Below, in pieces: positions 16,600-27,027 of a DNA stretch of 64,000 nt. Origin of the DNA: Methylotenera_A aquatica (lineage in GTDB: Bacteria; Pseudomonadota; Gammaproteobacteria; Burkholderiales; Methylophilaceae). The notes beneath the pieces are model-generated. The model was not told the origin of the DNA, searched no databases, and was given only the letters and a program-made list of their open reading frames with translations. The stretch spans positions 1,302,001-1,366,000 of the forward strand of contig OZ271846.1 in assembly GCA_965601485.1 (NCBI GenBank), written 5' to 3'. A program made the translations under genes and the position numbers. Numbering within the stretch: position 1 is the first letter of the stretch; every line of letters starts with the position of its first letter.

Positions 16600-17937
16600 T
16601 TATGAAAAGGGATGCTCAACAATAATGGTCTCATCACGCTCTGGGCCCGTTGAAACAATGGCAATAGGCACTCCACACAAAGCTTCTAAGCGTTTAAGGT
16701 AATGTTGCGCATTTTTAGGTAAGCCATCCCATGTTTTAACGCCAAACGTATTTTCTTTCCAGCCTGCAACCGTTTCATAAATTGGCTTGCAACGTGCAAC
16801 ATCATCGGCACCTACCGGCAGCATATCCACTACTTTGCCATCCAATTCGTAACCCGTACAGATATCTAAGCTTGCAATACCATCTAACACATCAAGTTTA
16901 GTAATACATAAGCCTGTGAGCCCGTTAATGCGGGCAGAACGGCGCAAGGCAGCCGCATCAAACCAGCCGCAACGCCGTTTGCGTTTGGTTACAGTGCCAA
17001 TCTCTTGGCCTTTATTAGACATTTGATAGCCTGGCACACCTGCTGTTTCGATATCTAACTCGCTTGGAAAAGGGCCTCCGCCGACTCTAGTTGTATAGGC
17101 TTTGGTAATGCCAAGCACGTAATGCAACATATTGGCACCCACTCCAGTACCTGCAGAAGCTTGACTAGCAATACAGTTGCTTGAAGTCACGAATGGATAA
17201 GTACCATGGTCAATGTCCAACAAAGTACCCTGCGCACCCTCAAACAAAAGGTTTTCGCCTCTTCCGTTGGCCGCATATAACTCGGCTGAAATATCCGAAA
17301 TCATCGGTTTTAATGAAATCGCATGTGCCATGCTAGAATCATATTGTTGATTAAAATCAACCGCTTTTGAACCCAAATAATTGGTTAATACAAAGTTGTG
17401 ATAATCCATCACTTCTTTTAATTTTTCGGCAAAACGTTCTGGGTAAAACAAATCATAAACGCGCAAAGCACGGCGCGCAACTTTGTCTTCATATGTAGGG
17501 CCAATACCTTTGCCAGTAGTGCCGATTTTAATCGCACGTTTAGCTTCGCGCGCTGTATCTAGCGCCACGTGATGACTTAAAATCAATGGGCAGCCTGGGC
17601 TGACTTTTAAGCGACTCTTAACTTCTAAGCCATCTTTTTCTAGTGCAGCGATTTCGCCAATTAAATGACCAGCATCCAACACAACGCCATTGCCGATATA
17701 GCAATTAACGCCTGCACGAACAATACCCGAGGGTACAAGATTCAATTTATATACGTGCTGCGCATCACCCTGGCCAACAACTAAAGTATGGCCCGCATTA
17801 TGACCACCCTGAAAACGTACAACACCCTGCGCGTGGTCTGTGAGCCAATCGACAATTTTTCCTTTGCCTTCATCTCCCCATTGTGTGCCAATAACGACCA
17901 CGTTTTTGGCAGGATTATTTACTGTATTTTGCGCCAT
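16600..17937 (-). CDS. purA: Adenylosuccinate synthetase
   Basis: The 445-residue enzyme shows GTQWGDEGKGKIVDWL near the N-terminus (catalytic Asp and GTP loop), GGHNAGHTLVV, GTTGKGIGPTYEDK and GTVTKRKRRCGWFD. It makes adenylosuccinate from IMP and aspartate with GTP. It follows hisZ by 54 bases in the usual betaproteobacterial hfq-to-purA string and precedes the C1-cofactor cluster. Confidence 0.98.
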   Translation of the reverse strand: MAQNTVNNPAKNVVVIGTQWGDEGKGKIVDWLTDHAQGVVRFQGGHNAGHTLVVGQGDAQHVYKLNLVPSGIVRAGVNCYIGNGVVLDAGHLIGEIAALEKDGLEVKSRLKVSPGCPLILSHHVALDTAREAKRAIKIGTTGKGIGPTYEDKVARRALRVYDLFYPERFAEKLKEVMDYHNFVLTNYLGSKAVDFNQQYDSSMAHAISLKPMISDISAELYAANGRGENLLFEGAQGTLLDIDHGTYPFVTSSNCIASQASAGTGVGANMLHYVLGITKAYTTRVGGGPFPSELDIETAGVPGYQMSNKGQEIGTVTKRKRRCGWFDAAALRRSARINGLTGLCITKLDVLDGIASLDICTGYELDGKVVDMLPVGADDVARCKPIYETVAGWKENTFGVKTWDGLPKNAQHYLKRLEALCGVPIAIVSTGPERDETIIVEHPFS

Positions 17938-17991
17938 AGCTTTTACTTAACTGTTTCGACTGAAATTAAAATAAAGGATTAACAAATGGGA

Positions 17992-19146
17992 TTATAAAGA
18001 CTGGGGTTGCCATTGTCCGTTAGCCTCAATTAACTGCCTATCGCAATTAAGTTCCGCCATATCAATGCTTGAGTTTGGTAACGCTTGAATCACAACTTGA
18101 CCTTCTGCACGCAGACCTTCAATAGCGATTGATAGTGCTTTATCGTCGCTTGCAGGCGCTAAAATCGCCTTTGCACTTGTTGCGGGCGGTAATGCCGTCA
18201 CAGTGCCGCGCAAATCCAAACTAAAGCCTGTGGCTGGGCGTGCGCGCCCAAACACCAAACCCACTTCGTCGTAGCGGCCACCTAGTGCAATTGGCCCTGT
18301 GTAGCCCTTTGCGTAAGCCGCAAACACAATACCACTATGGTAGTGATAGCCGCGCAACTCACTTAAATCAAACGAAACGTTTACGTTTAAATCAGTCAAC
18401 TGTGCCGCAACAATGTTTAAATCGGCCAATGCTTTAGTTACTGCATCAATTTTGGGTAATTGCTGTGCCGCCTTTTGCAACATGGATGAATCGCCATTTA
18501 AATCGGTTAAATATATTAGGGCTTTTTTAATGTCTGCATCTAAATGTTGTACCAGCAAAGCCACACTAGCTTTGTCTTTACTCTGCAGTGCTGTGTATAA
18601 ATCTTGTTCTAAATTAGCTGAGATATTTCCTACTTTAACCAAGGCCTCAAAGATAGCTACATGGCTAAAATCAATATGTAGCTCTTTTAAACCTAAGGCC
18701 TGCAAGGCCTTAATCATGAGGCGATGAATTTCAATATCGCTCTCAATTCCTGCGTGGCCAAATAATTCGGCGCCCAGTTGTAAAGGCTCGCGTGTGTGCG
18801 CAAGGCCATCTGGCTTGGTCCGCAAAACAGTGCCTGCGTAACATAGCCTTGATACACCTTGATGATTGAGCATATGTGCATCAATTCGCGCGGCTTGGGG
18901 CGTCATATCGGCGCGTATGCCCATCAAGCGGCCTGTTAGCTGATCAACCACTTTAAAAGTAGCTAAATCTAAATCATGGCCAGTGCCAGTAATTAAAGAT
19001 TCTAAGTATTCCAAGGTAGGTGGAATAATGTATTGATATCCATGTACTTTAAACAAATCCAGCAAGTGGCGACGCAATGCTTCTATGCGCGCCGCCTCGG
19101 CAGGCAACACATCTTCAATGTATTCAGGGAGCAACCAATTACGCAT
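17992..19146 (-). CDS. hisZ: ATP phosphoribosyltransferase regulatory subunit
   Basis: The 384-residue protein resembles the catalytic core of histidyl-tRNA synthetase (IPPTLEYLESL, MGIRADMTPQAARIDAHML, GGRYDEVGLVFG). It starts with RNWLLPEYIEDVLPAEA and lacks the anticodon-binding domain, which defines HisZ. It forms the hetero-octamer with short-form HisG. The context hflC-DUF2065-hisZ-purA supports this. It is distinct from the true hisS at 44.3 kb. Confidence 0.96.
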   Translation of the reverse strand: MRNWLLPEYIEDVLPAEAARIEALRRHLLDLFKVHGYQYIIPPTLEYLESLITGTGHDLDLATFKVVDQLTGRLMGIRADMTPQAARIDAHMLNHQGVSRLCYAGTVLRTKPDGLAHTREPLQLGAELFGHAGIESDIEIHRLMIKALQALGLKELHIDFSHVAIFEALVKVGNISANLEQDLYTALQSKDKASVALLVQHLDADIKKALIYLTDLNGDSSMLQKAAQQLPKIDAVTKALADLNIVAAQLTDLNVNVSFDLSELRGYHYHSGIVFAAYAKGYTGPIALGGRYDEVGLVFGRARPATGFSLDLRGTVTALPPATSAKAILAPASDDKALSIAIEGLRAEGQVVIQALPNSSIDMAELNCDRQLIEANGQWQPQSL

Positions 19147-19337
19147 GATTAAGTTTTAATTCGGTGTTAATGAAGCTTTTTGAAAGCGATAAAATCAAAT
19201 TTAAACGACAATTTTAGATTTTATCGCTATTTGAGGTTTTTGTAGATATTAATTTGTTTTAATCGCTATTTGCGCGATGTATTTTTAAGTGGAATAAGTT
19301 TCATTAAATCAAATAAGGTCAGATAAGGTGATGCCTT

Positions 19338-19523
19338 TTATTTTGACAACCAAAACAGCAAAGCACCGCCAACAATTGAAAATAAACCAACAAAACGCAG
19401 TTGACCATCTTTCAGGGCGACCATGCGCTTAAATGTTTCGCGCCAAGCTTGCGGTGCGATTAAAGGCATAATACCTTCTAAAATCAACATCAAGCCTAGC
19501 GCGGTAATTAGCGTACTATTCAT
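19338..19523 (-). CDS. DUF2065 (YjeT-like) small inner-membrane protein
   Basis: The 61-residue protein has two hydrophobic segments (residues 3-24 and 42-59) separated by a basic loop, with ILEGIMPLIAPQAWRE and RFVGLFSIVGGALLFWL, matching DUF2065. It lies 28 bases after hflC. Function is unknown; the position next to hflKC is widely conserved. The 190 bases to hisZ hold nothing recognisable. Confidence 0.88.
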   Translation of the reverse strand: MNSTLITALGLMLILEGIMPLIAPQAWRETFKRMVALKDGQLRFVGLFSIVGGALLFWLSK

Positions 19524-19551
19524 TTTAATTAGCTATTAGCAATAGCCGTGT

Positions 19552-20427
19552 TTACTTGCCGCCGCCAGCACTGCGCATATACTTAAAGAAATCCGATTTT
19601 GGATCGAGCACCATTACGTCGGATTTGCTTTTAAAGCTATTTTTATAGGCTTCCTGACTGCGATAAAACGCGTAGAATTCTGGATTTTTGCTGTATGCGC
19701 TAGAATAAATTTCAGCGGCTTTTGCATCACCCTCACCCTTCATTTTTTGTGCGTTACCAAAAGCCTCGGCAATAATGACTTCGCGTTGCTTGTCAGCATC
19801 CGCACGAATCTTTTCAGATGCTGCCGCACCTTCTGAGCGCAATTGGTTAGCAATACGTTTACGCTCTGCAATCATACGGTCGTAAACCGATTTACTAATA
19901 TCTTCAGAGTAATCCACGCGTTTTAAGCGAACATCTACCACTTGAATACCAATTTGACGTGCTTCTTTGTCGGCACGTGCGCGCATGTTATCCATAATGG
20001 CGCGGCGCTCGCCAGAAATCACATCATGTACAGTACGTTTACCAAATTCATCACGCAAGCCAGCATTAACAACCTGCGCAAGCCTATCTTCTGCCGCACT
20101 TTCACCACCCTCTTTAACAGAAACATAGTATTTTGATGGGTCAATAATGCGCCACTTAACAAACGAGTCTACCGTCATGGTTTTATTTTCGCTGGTAATA
20201 ATTTCAGCAGGTTGCTCATAATCTAATGTCAAAATACGCTTATCAAAATATTTTAAATCGTCAAGCAACGGCACTTTGAAAAACAATCCAGGCTCTTTAT
20301 GGACCGATACGATTTCACCCAATCTAAATACCAATGCGTACTCACGTTGATCAACCGTGAAAAAAGACATGGTTAATATCACCAGTAACACAAACAAGCC
20401 GACTAAATAGGTCCCTATATTTTTCAT
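19552..20427 (-). CDS. hflC: FtsH modulator HflC
   Basis: The 291-residue protein has one N-terminal membrane anchor (residues 5-25), an SPFH/band-7 domain (VDQREYALVFRLGEIV, EPGLFFKVPLLDDL) and a C-terminal coiled coil with IIAEAFGNAQKMKGEGDAKA. It forms the periplasmic HflKC cage that regulates the FtsH protease. It is 53 bases downstream of hflK. Confidence 0.97.
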   Translation of the reverse strand: MKNIGTYLVGLFVLLVILTMSFFTVDQREYALVFRLGEIVSVHKEPGLFFKVPLLDDLKYFDKRILTLDYEQPAEIITSENKTMTVDSFVKWRIIDPSKYYVSVKEGGESAAEDRLAQVVNAGLRDEFGKRTVHDVISGERRAIMDNMRARADKEARQIGIQVVDVRLKRVDYSEDISKSVYDRMIAERKRIANQLRSEGAAASEKIRADADKQREVIIAEAFGNAQKMKGEGDAKAAEIYSSAYSKNPEFYAFYRSQEAYKNSFKSKSDVMVLDPKSDFFKYMRSAGGGK

Positions 20428-20480
20428 TTCAGTTCTCTTTTAAATTCATTTAAAAATAACGATATGTGTCTTTAATCTAA

Positions 20481-21644
20481 CTATCGACTATCTCTATCAC
20501 GACTGCGCATTAATTCACGCGCCATGTCTGCTTCGCTATCTGATTGCTTTATTGTGCTTTGGGCTGCTACGCTTGGAGCAGTGCTTGGGCCAACAGCACC
20601 TGCTGCCATTAGTTTATCCAAAGGTAAATACAATAGGCTATTGCCACCTTGCTGATCCACAATTACTTTGCTAGTACTAGACATAATTTGTTCTTGAGCG
20701 TCTAAATACAAACGTTGACGCGTTACATCAGGAGCTTTAGTAAATTGCGCTAAAATTTGCTCAAAGCGGCTGGCGTTACCTCTAGCCTCGTTTTCCACTT
20801 TAAGTTTATAGCCAGAGGACTCTTCTACCAAACGTGAGGCATTACCACGTGCTTTAGGTATCACATCGTTTGCGTAAGCTTGACCTTCATTGATTTGGCG
20901 TTGGTAATCCTGATTGGCACGGTTTACGTCATCAAAAGCTTCTTTCACCTGCTCAGGCGCGGCGCCTTTTTGACGTGAAACGCTGGTAATTAATACGCCA
21001 GTTTTATAGCTATCGAGAATGGCTTGCATACGCTCTGATGTATCTGGCAAGCCTTTTTGCAGCAAATCATCCAACTTGCTTTTACCCACAATTTCTCTAA
21101 TCGCAGTTTCTGCTGCGGACATTACTGACTCATCTGTTGAACGATTGTTAAATAGATAATCTTTAGCATTTTTTAATTTATATTGCACCGCTACTTGCAT
21201 ATCAATGATGTTTTCATCTTCAGTTAACATTAGTGCCTCTTTTGGCTGCCTTGTTTTGCCTCCTGCACCATCACCGATACTTCTGTAACCAACCTCTAAG
21301 CGGCGCACTTGTTCCATATTCACTACTTCAGCCGATTCAATCGGATACGGCCAATGCCATCTTGGACCTGGCTCTGTGGTTTCAGTATATTTACCAAAAC
21401 GTTGCACTACGCCCAGCGAGCCTTGATCGACAATATAAAAACCTGTTGCTAACCAAATAGCGGCAATTACCGCTAATATTGGTAAAACAGGCACATCAAA
21501 CTCTTTATTGTTTGATGGTTGGCCGCTTCTACCACCCTTTTTACCAAAAAGATTATTAATTTTTTGGTTTAAATCGCTCAGTATCTGATCCAAATCAGGT
21601 GGACCTTCATTATTTTTTTGACCAAAACCAGGAAACTTAATCAT
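20481..21644 (-). CDS. hflK: FtsH modulator HflK
   Basis: The 387-residue protein has a cytosolic Gly/Asn-rich N-terminal segment, a membrane span (about residues 50-70), an SPFH domain with GFYIVDQGSLGVVQRFGKY and EPGPRWHWPYPIE, and a C-terminal coiled coil. It partners HflC. It lies about 90 bases downstream of hflX. Confidence 0.97.
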   Translation of the reverse strand: MIKFPGFGQKNNEGPPDLDQILSDLNQKINNLFGKKGGRSGQPSNNKEFDVPVLPILAVIAAIWLATGFYIVDQGSLGVVQRFGKYTETTEPGPRWHWPYPIESAEVVNMEQVRRLEVGYRSIGDGAGGKTRQPKEALMLTEDENIIDMQVAVQYKLKNAKDYLFNNRSTDESVMSAAETAIREIVGKSKLDDLLQKGLPDTSERMQAILDSYKTGVLITSVSRQKGAAPEQVKEAFDDVNRANQDYQRQINEGQAYANDVIPKARGNASRLVEESSGYKLKVENEARGNASRFEQILAQFTKAPDVTRQRLYLDAQEQIMSSTSKVIVDQQGGNSLLYLPLDKLMAAGAVGPSTAPSVAAQSTIKQSDSEADMARELMRSRDRDSR

Positions 21645-21736
21645 ATATTGCTCCGCACTTTATTACAGATGTTATTGACAAAATTACTTACAAAAATTAC
21701 TGATATTATTGATAAAACTGGGCTTTAATTTTGCGA

Positions 21737-22927
21737 TTAAACATAAGCACTTTCTTCTGTGCTTTGTCTTCTTAACAGCTGCTGATGTTCCGTTAGCGCT
21801 AATTTTAAATAGTCGATTCCATCGCCTGTAACGGCTGAAAGACTCAATTTTGAAATATTACCATATTCATCGCGAATCAATCCTGCCGTCATATCCAGCT
21901 TATCAATCTGATTTAACACTAAAATTTGTGGTACTTTTGAAGCACCAATTTCTTGTAAAACCAAGTTAACTTGCGCAATTTGCGCATCGCGATTAGTGCT
22001 TGCAACATCCACCACATGCAGCAATAAATCGGCTTGCGACGCTTCTTCTAATGTTGCGCCAAACGCTTCAATTAATGTAGTAGGTAAGTGTTTAATAAAC
22101 CCAACCGTATCGGAAACCACTACAGAACCACCACCAGAATGGTAATCTTCACCCAAATACATTTTTCGTGAAGTCGTATCTAGCGTGGCGAATAGCTGAT
22201 CTGCCGCATAAACACCTGACTGCGTTAAGCGATTAAATAAAGTGGATTTTCCAGCGTTGGTGTAACCAACCAATGATACCGTCATTTGATTAGAACGCTT
22301 ACGCGCACGACGTTGCATATTGCGTTGCGATTTTAATTTCTCTAATTTTTCACGTAACTGTTTGACGCGCACGCGCAACATACGTCGATCTAACTCTAAC
22401 TGTGTTTCGCCAGGGCCACCACGAACACCAATGCCGCCTTTTTGCCGCTCTAAGTGGGTCCAGCCGCGTACCAGCCTAGTGGATAAATGCTCAAGTTGTG
22501 CTAGCTCAACTTGTAATTTACCTTCATGGGTTTGCGCACGCTGTGCAAAAATATCTAAAATCAAGCCTGTTCTATCTAACACCTTGGCCTGCAAAAGACG
22601 TTCTAAATTACGCTGTTGCGATGTACTTAAGTCGTGATTGAAGGCGATTAACTGTGTTTCACTTGATTCCAGCATCAGTTTTAATTCATCGGCTTTACCA
22701 CTACCGATAAATAATTTTGCATCAGGCGTGTTGCGCTTGCCTTCTAGCGTGCCGCGCACTTGCATACCAGCCGAAATCACAAGCTGTCTAAGTTCGTGCA
22801 AACTTTCTTCATAATCAGGCTCGCCAAAATCCACACTCACTAGTATGACCGCACCATTTGAAGGCGCCGTGAATGTAGATGGATTTGCTAGGGTATTTTC
22901 GCCGTAACCAGAGGGTCTAATTGACAA
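21737..22927 (-). CDS. hflX: Ribosome-associated GTPase HflX
   Basis: The 396-residue protein has the HflX N-terminal domain (GSGKADEL, IAFNHDLSTSQQRNLE), the glycine-rich GGIGVRGGPGETQLELDRR linker and a GTPase domain with P-loop GYTNAGKSTLFN, DTVGFI and NQIDKLD. It splits stalled ribosomes. It starts 3 bases after hfq. Confidence 0.97.
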   Translation of the reverse strand: MSIRPSGYGENTLANPSTFTAPSNGAVILVSVDFGEPDYEESLHELRQLVISAGMQVRGTLEGKRNTPDAKLFIGSGKADELKLMLESSETQLIAFNHDLSTSQQRNLERLLQAKVLDRTGLILDIFAQRAQTHEGKLQVELAQLEHLSTRLVRGWTHLERQKGGIGVRGGPGETQLELDRRMLRVRVKQLREKLEKLKSQRNMQRRARKRSNQMTVSLVGYTNAGKSTLFNRLTQSGVYAADQLFATLDTTSRKMYLGEDYHSGGGSVVVSDTVGFIKHLPTTLIEAFGATLEEASQADLLLHVVDVASTNRDAQIAQVNLVLQEIGASKVPQILVLNQIDKLDMTAGLIRDEYGNISKLSLSAVTGDGIDYLKLALTEHQQLLRRQSTEESAYV

Positions 22928-22930
22928 GCT

Positions 22931-23170
22931 TTATTCTTCTGTATGTTCTGACAAGGTCATGGTAACTGCGCGAGCAGGCACGATTGTAGAAATAGCGTGC
23001 TTGTATACCATTTGTGTCACTGTGTTTTTAAGCAAAATAACGTACTGATCAAACGAATCCACTTGGCCTTGTAATTTAATACCATTGACCAAGTAAATTG
23101 AAACTTGTACATGTTCTTTTCTGAGTGCGTTTAAGAATGGATCTTGCAGCATTTGTCCTTTATTATTCAT
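22931..23170 (-). CDS. hfq: RNA chaperone Hfq
   Basis: The 79-residue protein matches Hfq throughout: LQDPFLNALRKEHVQVSIYL (Sm1), VDSFDQYVILLKNT and the Sm2 motif YKHAISTIVP. The C-terminal tail is short, as in other betaproteobacteria. It is the first gene of hfq-hflX-hflK-hflC. Confidence 0.98.
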   Translation of the reverse strand: MNNKGQMLQDPFLNALRKEHVQVSIYLVNGIKLQGQVDSFDQYVILLKNTVTQMVYKHAISTIVPARAVTMTLSEHTEE

Positions 23171-23354
23171 GTTTGTGCTCCTTGTGGTTTTATAAAATTG
23201 GAGAAGCCTGATAATTCAAAGCTTTTACTGCCACCTATAGGATTATAATTGCGTCTTTTTGTTCGCATTTCAATAGAAATTTTAGATATTTTTTGAAAAT
23301 TTATGTATTAATAATTTTTTAAACAAATTAATCCACATACTCACTTTAAATCGC

Positions 23355-24749
23355 TTAAATTAAATGTTTTTGTAATCTAGCTAATGTTAATTTTTGTCCC
23401 AACAAAGCCATCACTTGGTCAATACTGGGTGATTGCGTATTACCAGTTAGCATCACACGTAGCGGCATAGCCACTTTCGGAAACTTAAGTTGATTTTCGG
23501 CGACAACAGCGTTTATCTCGGCATGAATCGCCTCCGCAGTCCAATCAATAATACCCAGTTTTTCACTTAAAGTACGAATCACAGGCAGAATTTCTGGGGT
23601 TAAATGTTTTTCAACATCAGCTAGATTGGCTTTAGGCAGCGCATAAAAATAAGCCACTTCGCTGGCCAGCTGATTTAGATTATTGGTCCGCTCACGGTAC
23701 AAAGCCAACACGTCTTGTAATTTTGGCTGCAAACTTACTTCAACATTTAACTTAGTAAGTCGTGTGGCAATATCGAGAGCAAGCACATCAATATTGGCTT
23801 CTTTGATATAGTGCGCGTTTAGCCAGTTCAATTTTTCGGTATTAAACTGCGCGGCAGATGGTGTAATATGGTCTAAATCGAACCATTCACAAAATTGCTG
23901 CATATTAAAAACTTCCGCATCGCCATGACTCCAGCCAAGACGTGAAAGATAATTTAAAACAGCCTCTCTTAAATATCCATCTTCATGATATTGCATCACG
24001 CTGACAGCACCGTGGCGTTTAGATAGTTTCTGGCCATCACCCCCCAAAATCATTGATAAATGGGCATACTGCGGAACGGTGGCACCTAAAGCCTTGAGCA
24101 TATTTATTTGGCGCGGCGTGTTGTTCACATGGTCATCACCGCGAATCACTTGTGTGATACCCATCTCAAAATCGTCTACCACCACACAAAAATTATATGT
24201 GGGTGTGCCATCGGCTCGGGCAATAATCAAATCATCTAATTCAGCATTAGCGATTTCAATACGTCCTTTCACCAAATCATCCCAAGCCACTACACCAGTT
24301 TGCGGATTTCTAAAACGCACTACAGGTGAAATATCGACTGGAATTGCAGGTAAAGTTTTGCCTGATTCTGGACGCCATTTTCCATCATAGCGTGGCTTTA
24401 ATCCTTGCTGCATTTGGCTTTCACGCAAGGCTTCTAGTTCTTCTTTGCTGCTGTAACAATAATAAGCTGTACCAGCATCTAACATGGTTTGAAGCATTTT
24501 TTTATAGGTTTCCATGCGTTGCATTTGGTAAAACGGACCTTCGTCGTAATCCAAGCCAAGCCATTGCATGCCATCCAAAATCGCCTGCACCGCTTCTGGC
24601 GTGCTGCGCTCTAAATCAGTATCTTCAATTCGCAGAATAAATTGTCCTCCATTTTTTTTGGCATATGCCCAAGAAAACAGCGCAGTGCGCGCGCCGCCAA
24701 TATGTAAAAATCCGGTGGGGCTGGGAGCAAATCGAGTACGAACAGTCAT
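23355..24749 (-). CDS. gltX: Glutamate--tRNA ligase
   Basis: The 464-residue class I synthetase has the HIGH-type FAPSPTGFLHIGGARTALF (residues 7-25), IRGDDHVNNTPRQ and the KLSKRHGAVS motif. It is a single gene. The 184 bases before hfq contain no other gene. Confidence 0.98.
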   Translation of the reverse strand: MTVRTRFAPSPTGFLHIGGARTALFSWAYAKKNGGQFILRIEDTDLERSTPEAVQAILDGMQWLGLDYDEGPFYQMQRMETYKKMLQTMLDAGTAYYCYSSKEELEALRESQMQQGLKPRYDGKWRPESGKTLPAIPVDISPVVRFRNPQTGVVAWDDLVKGRIEIANAELDDLIIARADGTPTYNFCVVVDDFEMGITQVIRGDDHVNNTPRQINMLKALGATVPQYAHLSMILGGDGQKLSKRHGAVSVMQYHEDGYLREAVLNYLSRLGWSHGDAEVFNMQQFCEWFDLDHITPSAAQFNTEKLNWLNAHYIKEANIDVLALDIATRLTKLNVEVSLQPKLQDVLALYRERTNNLNQLASEVAYFYALPKANLADVEKHLTPEILPVIRTLSEKLGIIDWTAEAIHAEINAVVAENQLKFPKVAMPLRVMLTGNTQSPSIDQVMALLGQKLTLARLQKHLI

Positions 24750-24852
24750 GAATAAAAGGTATTAAATTAAAACACTATTCTAGCATGTCTGATAAATGCT
24801 GAATTTGCATATATTAGAAGACCTTAATTTTGAGCGTTTATAAAAGTTATAA

Positions 24853-25551
24853 TCTCAATTTGTACATATTAAAAACCCTAAACCGGAAATTGAAATCAAT
24901 ATTTCTGAAACTTCTTACAACTATTGTCGGCAATCGTATATTGCATATCTCAAAGTAATTGAAAAAGTCAGCAACCCAAATAAGTTTAAATTAGAAGGCA
25001 ATATACCTATCACCATTATTGCCAGAGCCTTTTACACAGCGGCGCATATAATGAAATAGCGCATCTATAAACAGTCAATTTGCCTATTAAAATAAAGTTA
25101 CAACTATATGCATAGTCCCGTATTCCTTCTCAGCAAGGCCTATTAATGCTACCGATTGAGCTGTTTAAATTATCGCCACCTAGTACTTTGTCTGCTTATT
25201 TTACTTAGATAGTTATGCTTTGAAACTTAGTACAAGAAAACTTTCCCAAGCAACAAGTGGATATTGCTAATCAGTGTATTAATACACTGACTAACGCGCG
25301 TGCATATCGGCAAATTCTATACGCCAAAACAATACTTATTTTTTGTTGATTTATAAAAAGATTTGCCTGCTAATCGCATGCGTGATTTTGAATACAACGA
25401 AAAGTGTCGTTATCGGGAGCCAATTGAGTTCGAAAAGCAATTAAAAGTAGGTATTACGGTAACCAATCTCGGCGAAACGCCTACAAGCCTTCTGGGCGCA
25501 AAAATTAGCATTTTGTTAAATAAAAAATCAGTTTACTTTAGTGGCAACTGA
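24853..25551 (+). pseudogene. Unidentified decayed coding stretch between gltX and the RND operon
   Basis: Several coding-like fragments lie in different + strand frames. One is an open frame 24853-25059 with no usual start near its beginning (containing PEIEINISETSYNYCRQSY). A second short frame begins MLPIELFKLSPPSTLSAYFT at 25147 and soon stops. A third, 25363-25551, is a 62-codon frame containing FEKQLKVGITVTNLGETPTS. I recognise no family. The pattern suggests one or more degraded genes, although the last frame could be a small real gene. Confidence 0.4.
25271..25290. repeat. 20-bp perfect palindrome
   Basis: TCAGTGTATTAATACACTGA is a perfect inverted repeat with no spacer. It is not followed by a T run, so it is not an intrinsic terminator. 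It could be an operator for a dimeric regulator left from a lost gene. Confidence 0.6.
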
Positions 25552-25602
25552 CTCCTTTTTTAAAGGGGTTTTATTAGAGGACGTAGGTTTAGTTTCTAAC
25601 GG

Positions 25603-27027
25603 TCAATTTTCGCGCCAATCACCACCCAACACTTTAAACAACTCCACAATGGCCAAACTGGTGGCCTGTCTTGCCTGCACATTGGCTAATGCCGCATCGT
25701 TATAGACACGTTGCGCATCTAACACTTCTAAATAAGCAGAGTAACCTGCTTTGTAGCGATTTTCTGCTACAGTCAGCGCTTTTTTAGCAGAAGCTTCACT
25801 AGCCGATAAGCTTTGTTCACGCTCAACATTTAAACGCCGGGTCACTAACGCATCATTTACTTCTCTAAACGCATTTTGAATCGTCGTTTGATATTGCGCT
25901 AACGCTTTTTTTTGCTTTGAAGTTGCTTGCTCTACTCTGGATTTACGTTTGCCAGAATCAAAAATTGGCAAATCTAAATCCAAACCCAAGGTCCAAATTC
26001 TTGCGCCTGATTTCAATATATCACCTAACTCTAAACTCTCACCGCCGTAGTTGCCCGTTAGGCTAATACTGGGATATAAAGCCGCTTTGGCAATACCAAT
26101 TTGCGCATTTTCAGCAATCAACGCTTGTTCCGCTTGCCGAATATCAGGACGGTTTTCTAGCAATGCAGATGGTAATCCTGCTGGTGGAATTGGTGGCACA
26201 GGTAGGGTGCGAATATCCGCTTTATTTCCCTCCTCTAATTTTAAATCTAGTACGCCTGTTAGCACAGCAAGTTGATGCAAAGTCAACGCGCGCAAACGAT
26301 TTAACTCAATAAGTTGCGCATTTAAATTGCTAACAGCCACTTCAGCTTGGCTGACTTCTAAGCTACTTGCTATACCGCCATCTAACCTGCGCTGTGTTAA
26401 GTTAAGCGAATCTTGGCGGCTACGTTGATTATCTTTGGTCACTGCAATTTGCGCCTCAATACCACGCAATTGTAAATAGTTGCTAGCGACCAAACCAATT
26501 AATGAAAGCTCGACAGTTTTTTTTGAATAGCGCGAAGCAAGTGCATTGGCGGTTGCCGCCTCTTTGGAGCGCCTAATTTTACCCCAAAAATCCAGCTCAT
26601 AATTAGTGTTAAATCCAAATGTATAATTATTTCTAATTGGACCAATGAATACAGGAAAAGCGCCCAATTCAGTCACTTTTGTGCGTGCTGTATCAGCTGA
26701 AAAATTCACTTCTGGAAACAATGATGCACCCACTTCACGCATGCTAGCATCAGCTTCTTCTATACGAGCCACAGCCAACTGAATATCAGTATTGTTTTGC
26801 AAGCTTGACTCAATCAACTCGTTCAATTTTGCATCTTGATAATGTTTCCACCAAGCTTTAGTTGCGGTATTTTCTGCAGTGTCAGTCACCACTGGCTCGC
26901 TAAATTTTTCAGGCAAATTAAATACTTGACGCAAATAATCAGGCCCTATCGATTGGCAACCACTTAACAAAGCCTCAACCGCTAAACAAATAAGTATCAT
27001 ATTGATGTTTTTTTTGTACGGCATCAT
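25603..27027 (-). CDS. RND efflux outer membrane factor (NodT/OprM family lipoprotein)
   Basis: The 474-residue protein has a lipoprotein signal with lipobox LLSGC (Cys about 24), and two OEP repeats rich in coiled-coil helices (NTDIQLAVARIEEADASMRE, LENRPDIRQAEQAL, NRYKAGYSAYLEVLDAQR). It forms the trimeric outer membrane channel of a tripartite pump. Its start overlaps the end of the pump gene by 4 bases. Confidence 0.95.
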   Translation of the reverse strand: MMPYKKNINMILICLAVEALLSGCQSIGPDYLRQVFNLPEKFSEPVVTDTAENTATKAWWKHYQDAKLNELIESSLQNNTDIQLAVARIEEADASMREVGASLFPEVNFSADTARTKVTELGAFPVFIGPIRNNYTFGFNTNYELDFWGKIRRSKEAATANALASRYSKKTVELSLIGLVASNYLQLRGIEAQIAVTKDNQRSRQDSLNLTQRRLDGGIASSLEVSQAEVAVSNLNAQLIELNRLRALTLHQLAVLTGVLDLKLEEGNKADIRTLPVPPIPPAGLPSALLENRPDIRQAEQALIAENAQIGIAKAALYPSISLTGNYGGESLELGDILKSGARIWTLGLDLDLPIFDSGKRKSRVEQATSKQKKALAQYQTTIQNAFREVNDALVTRRLNVEREQSLSASEASAKKALTVAENRYKAGYSAYLEVLDAQRVYNDAALANVQARQATSLAIVELFKVLGGDWREN

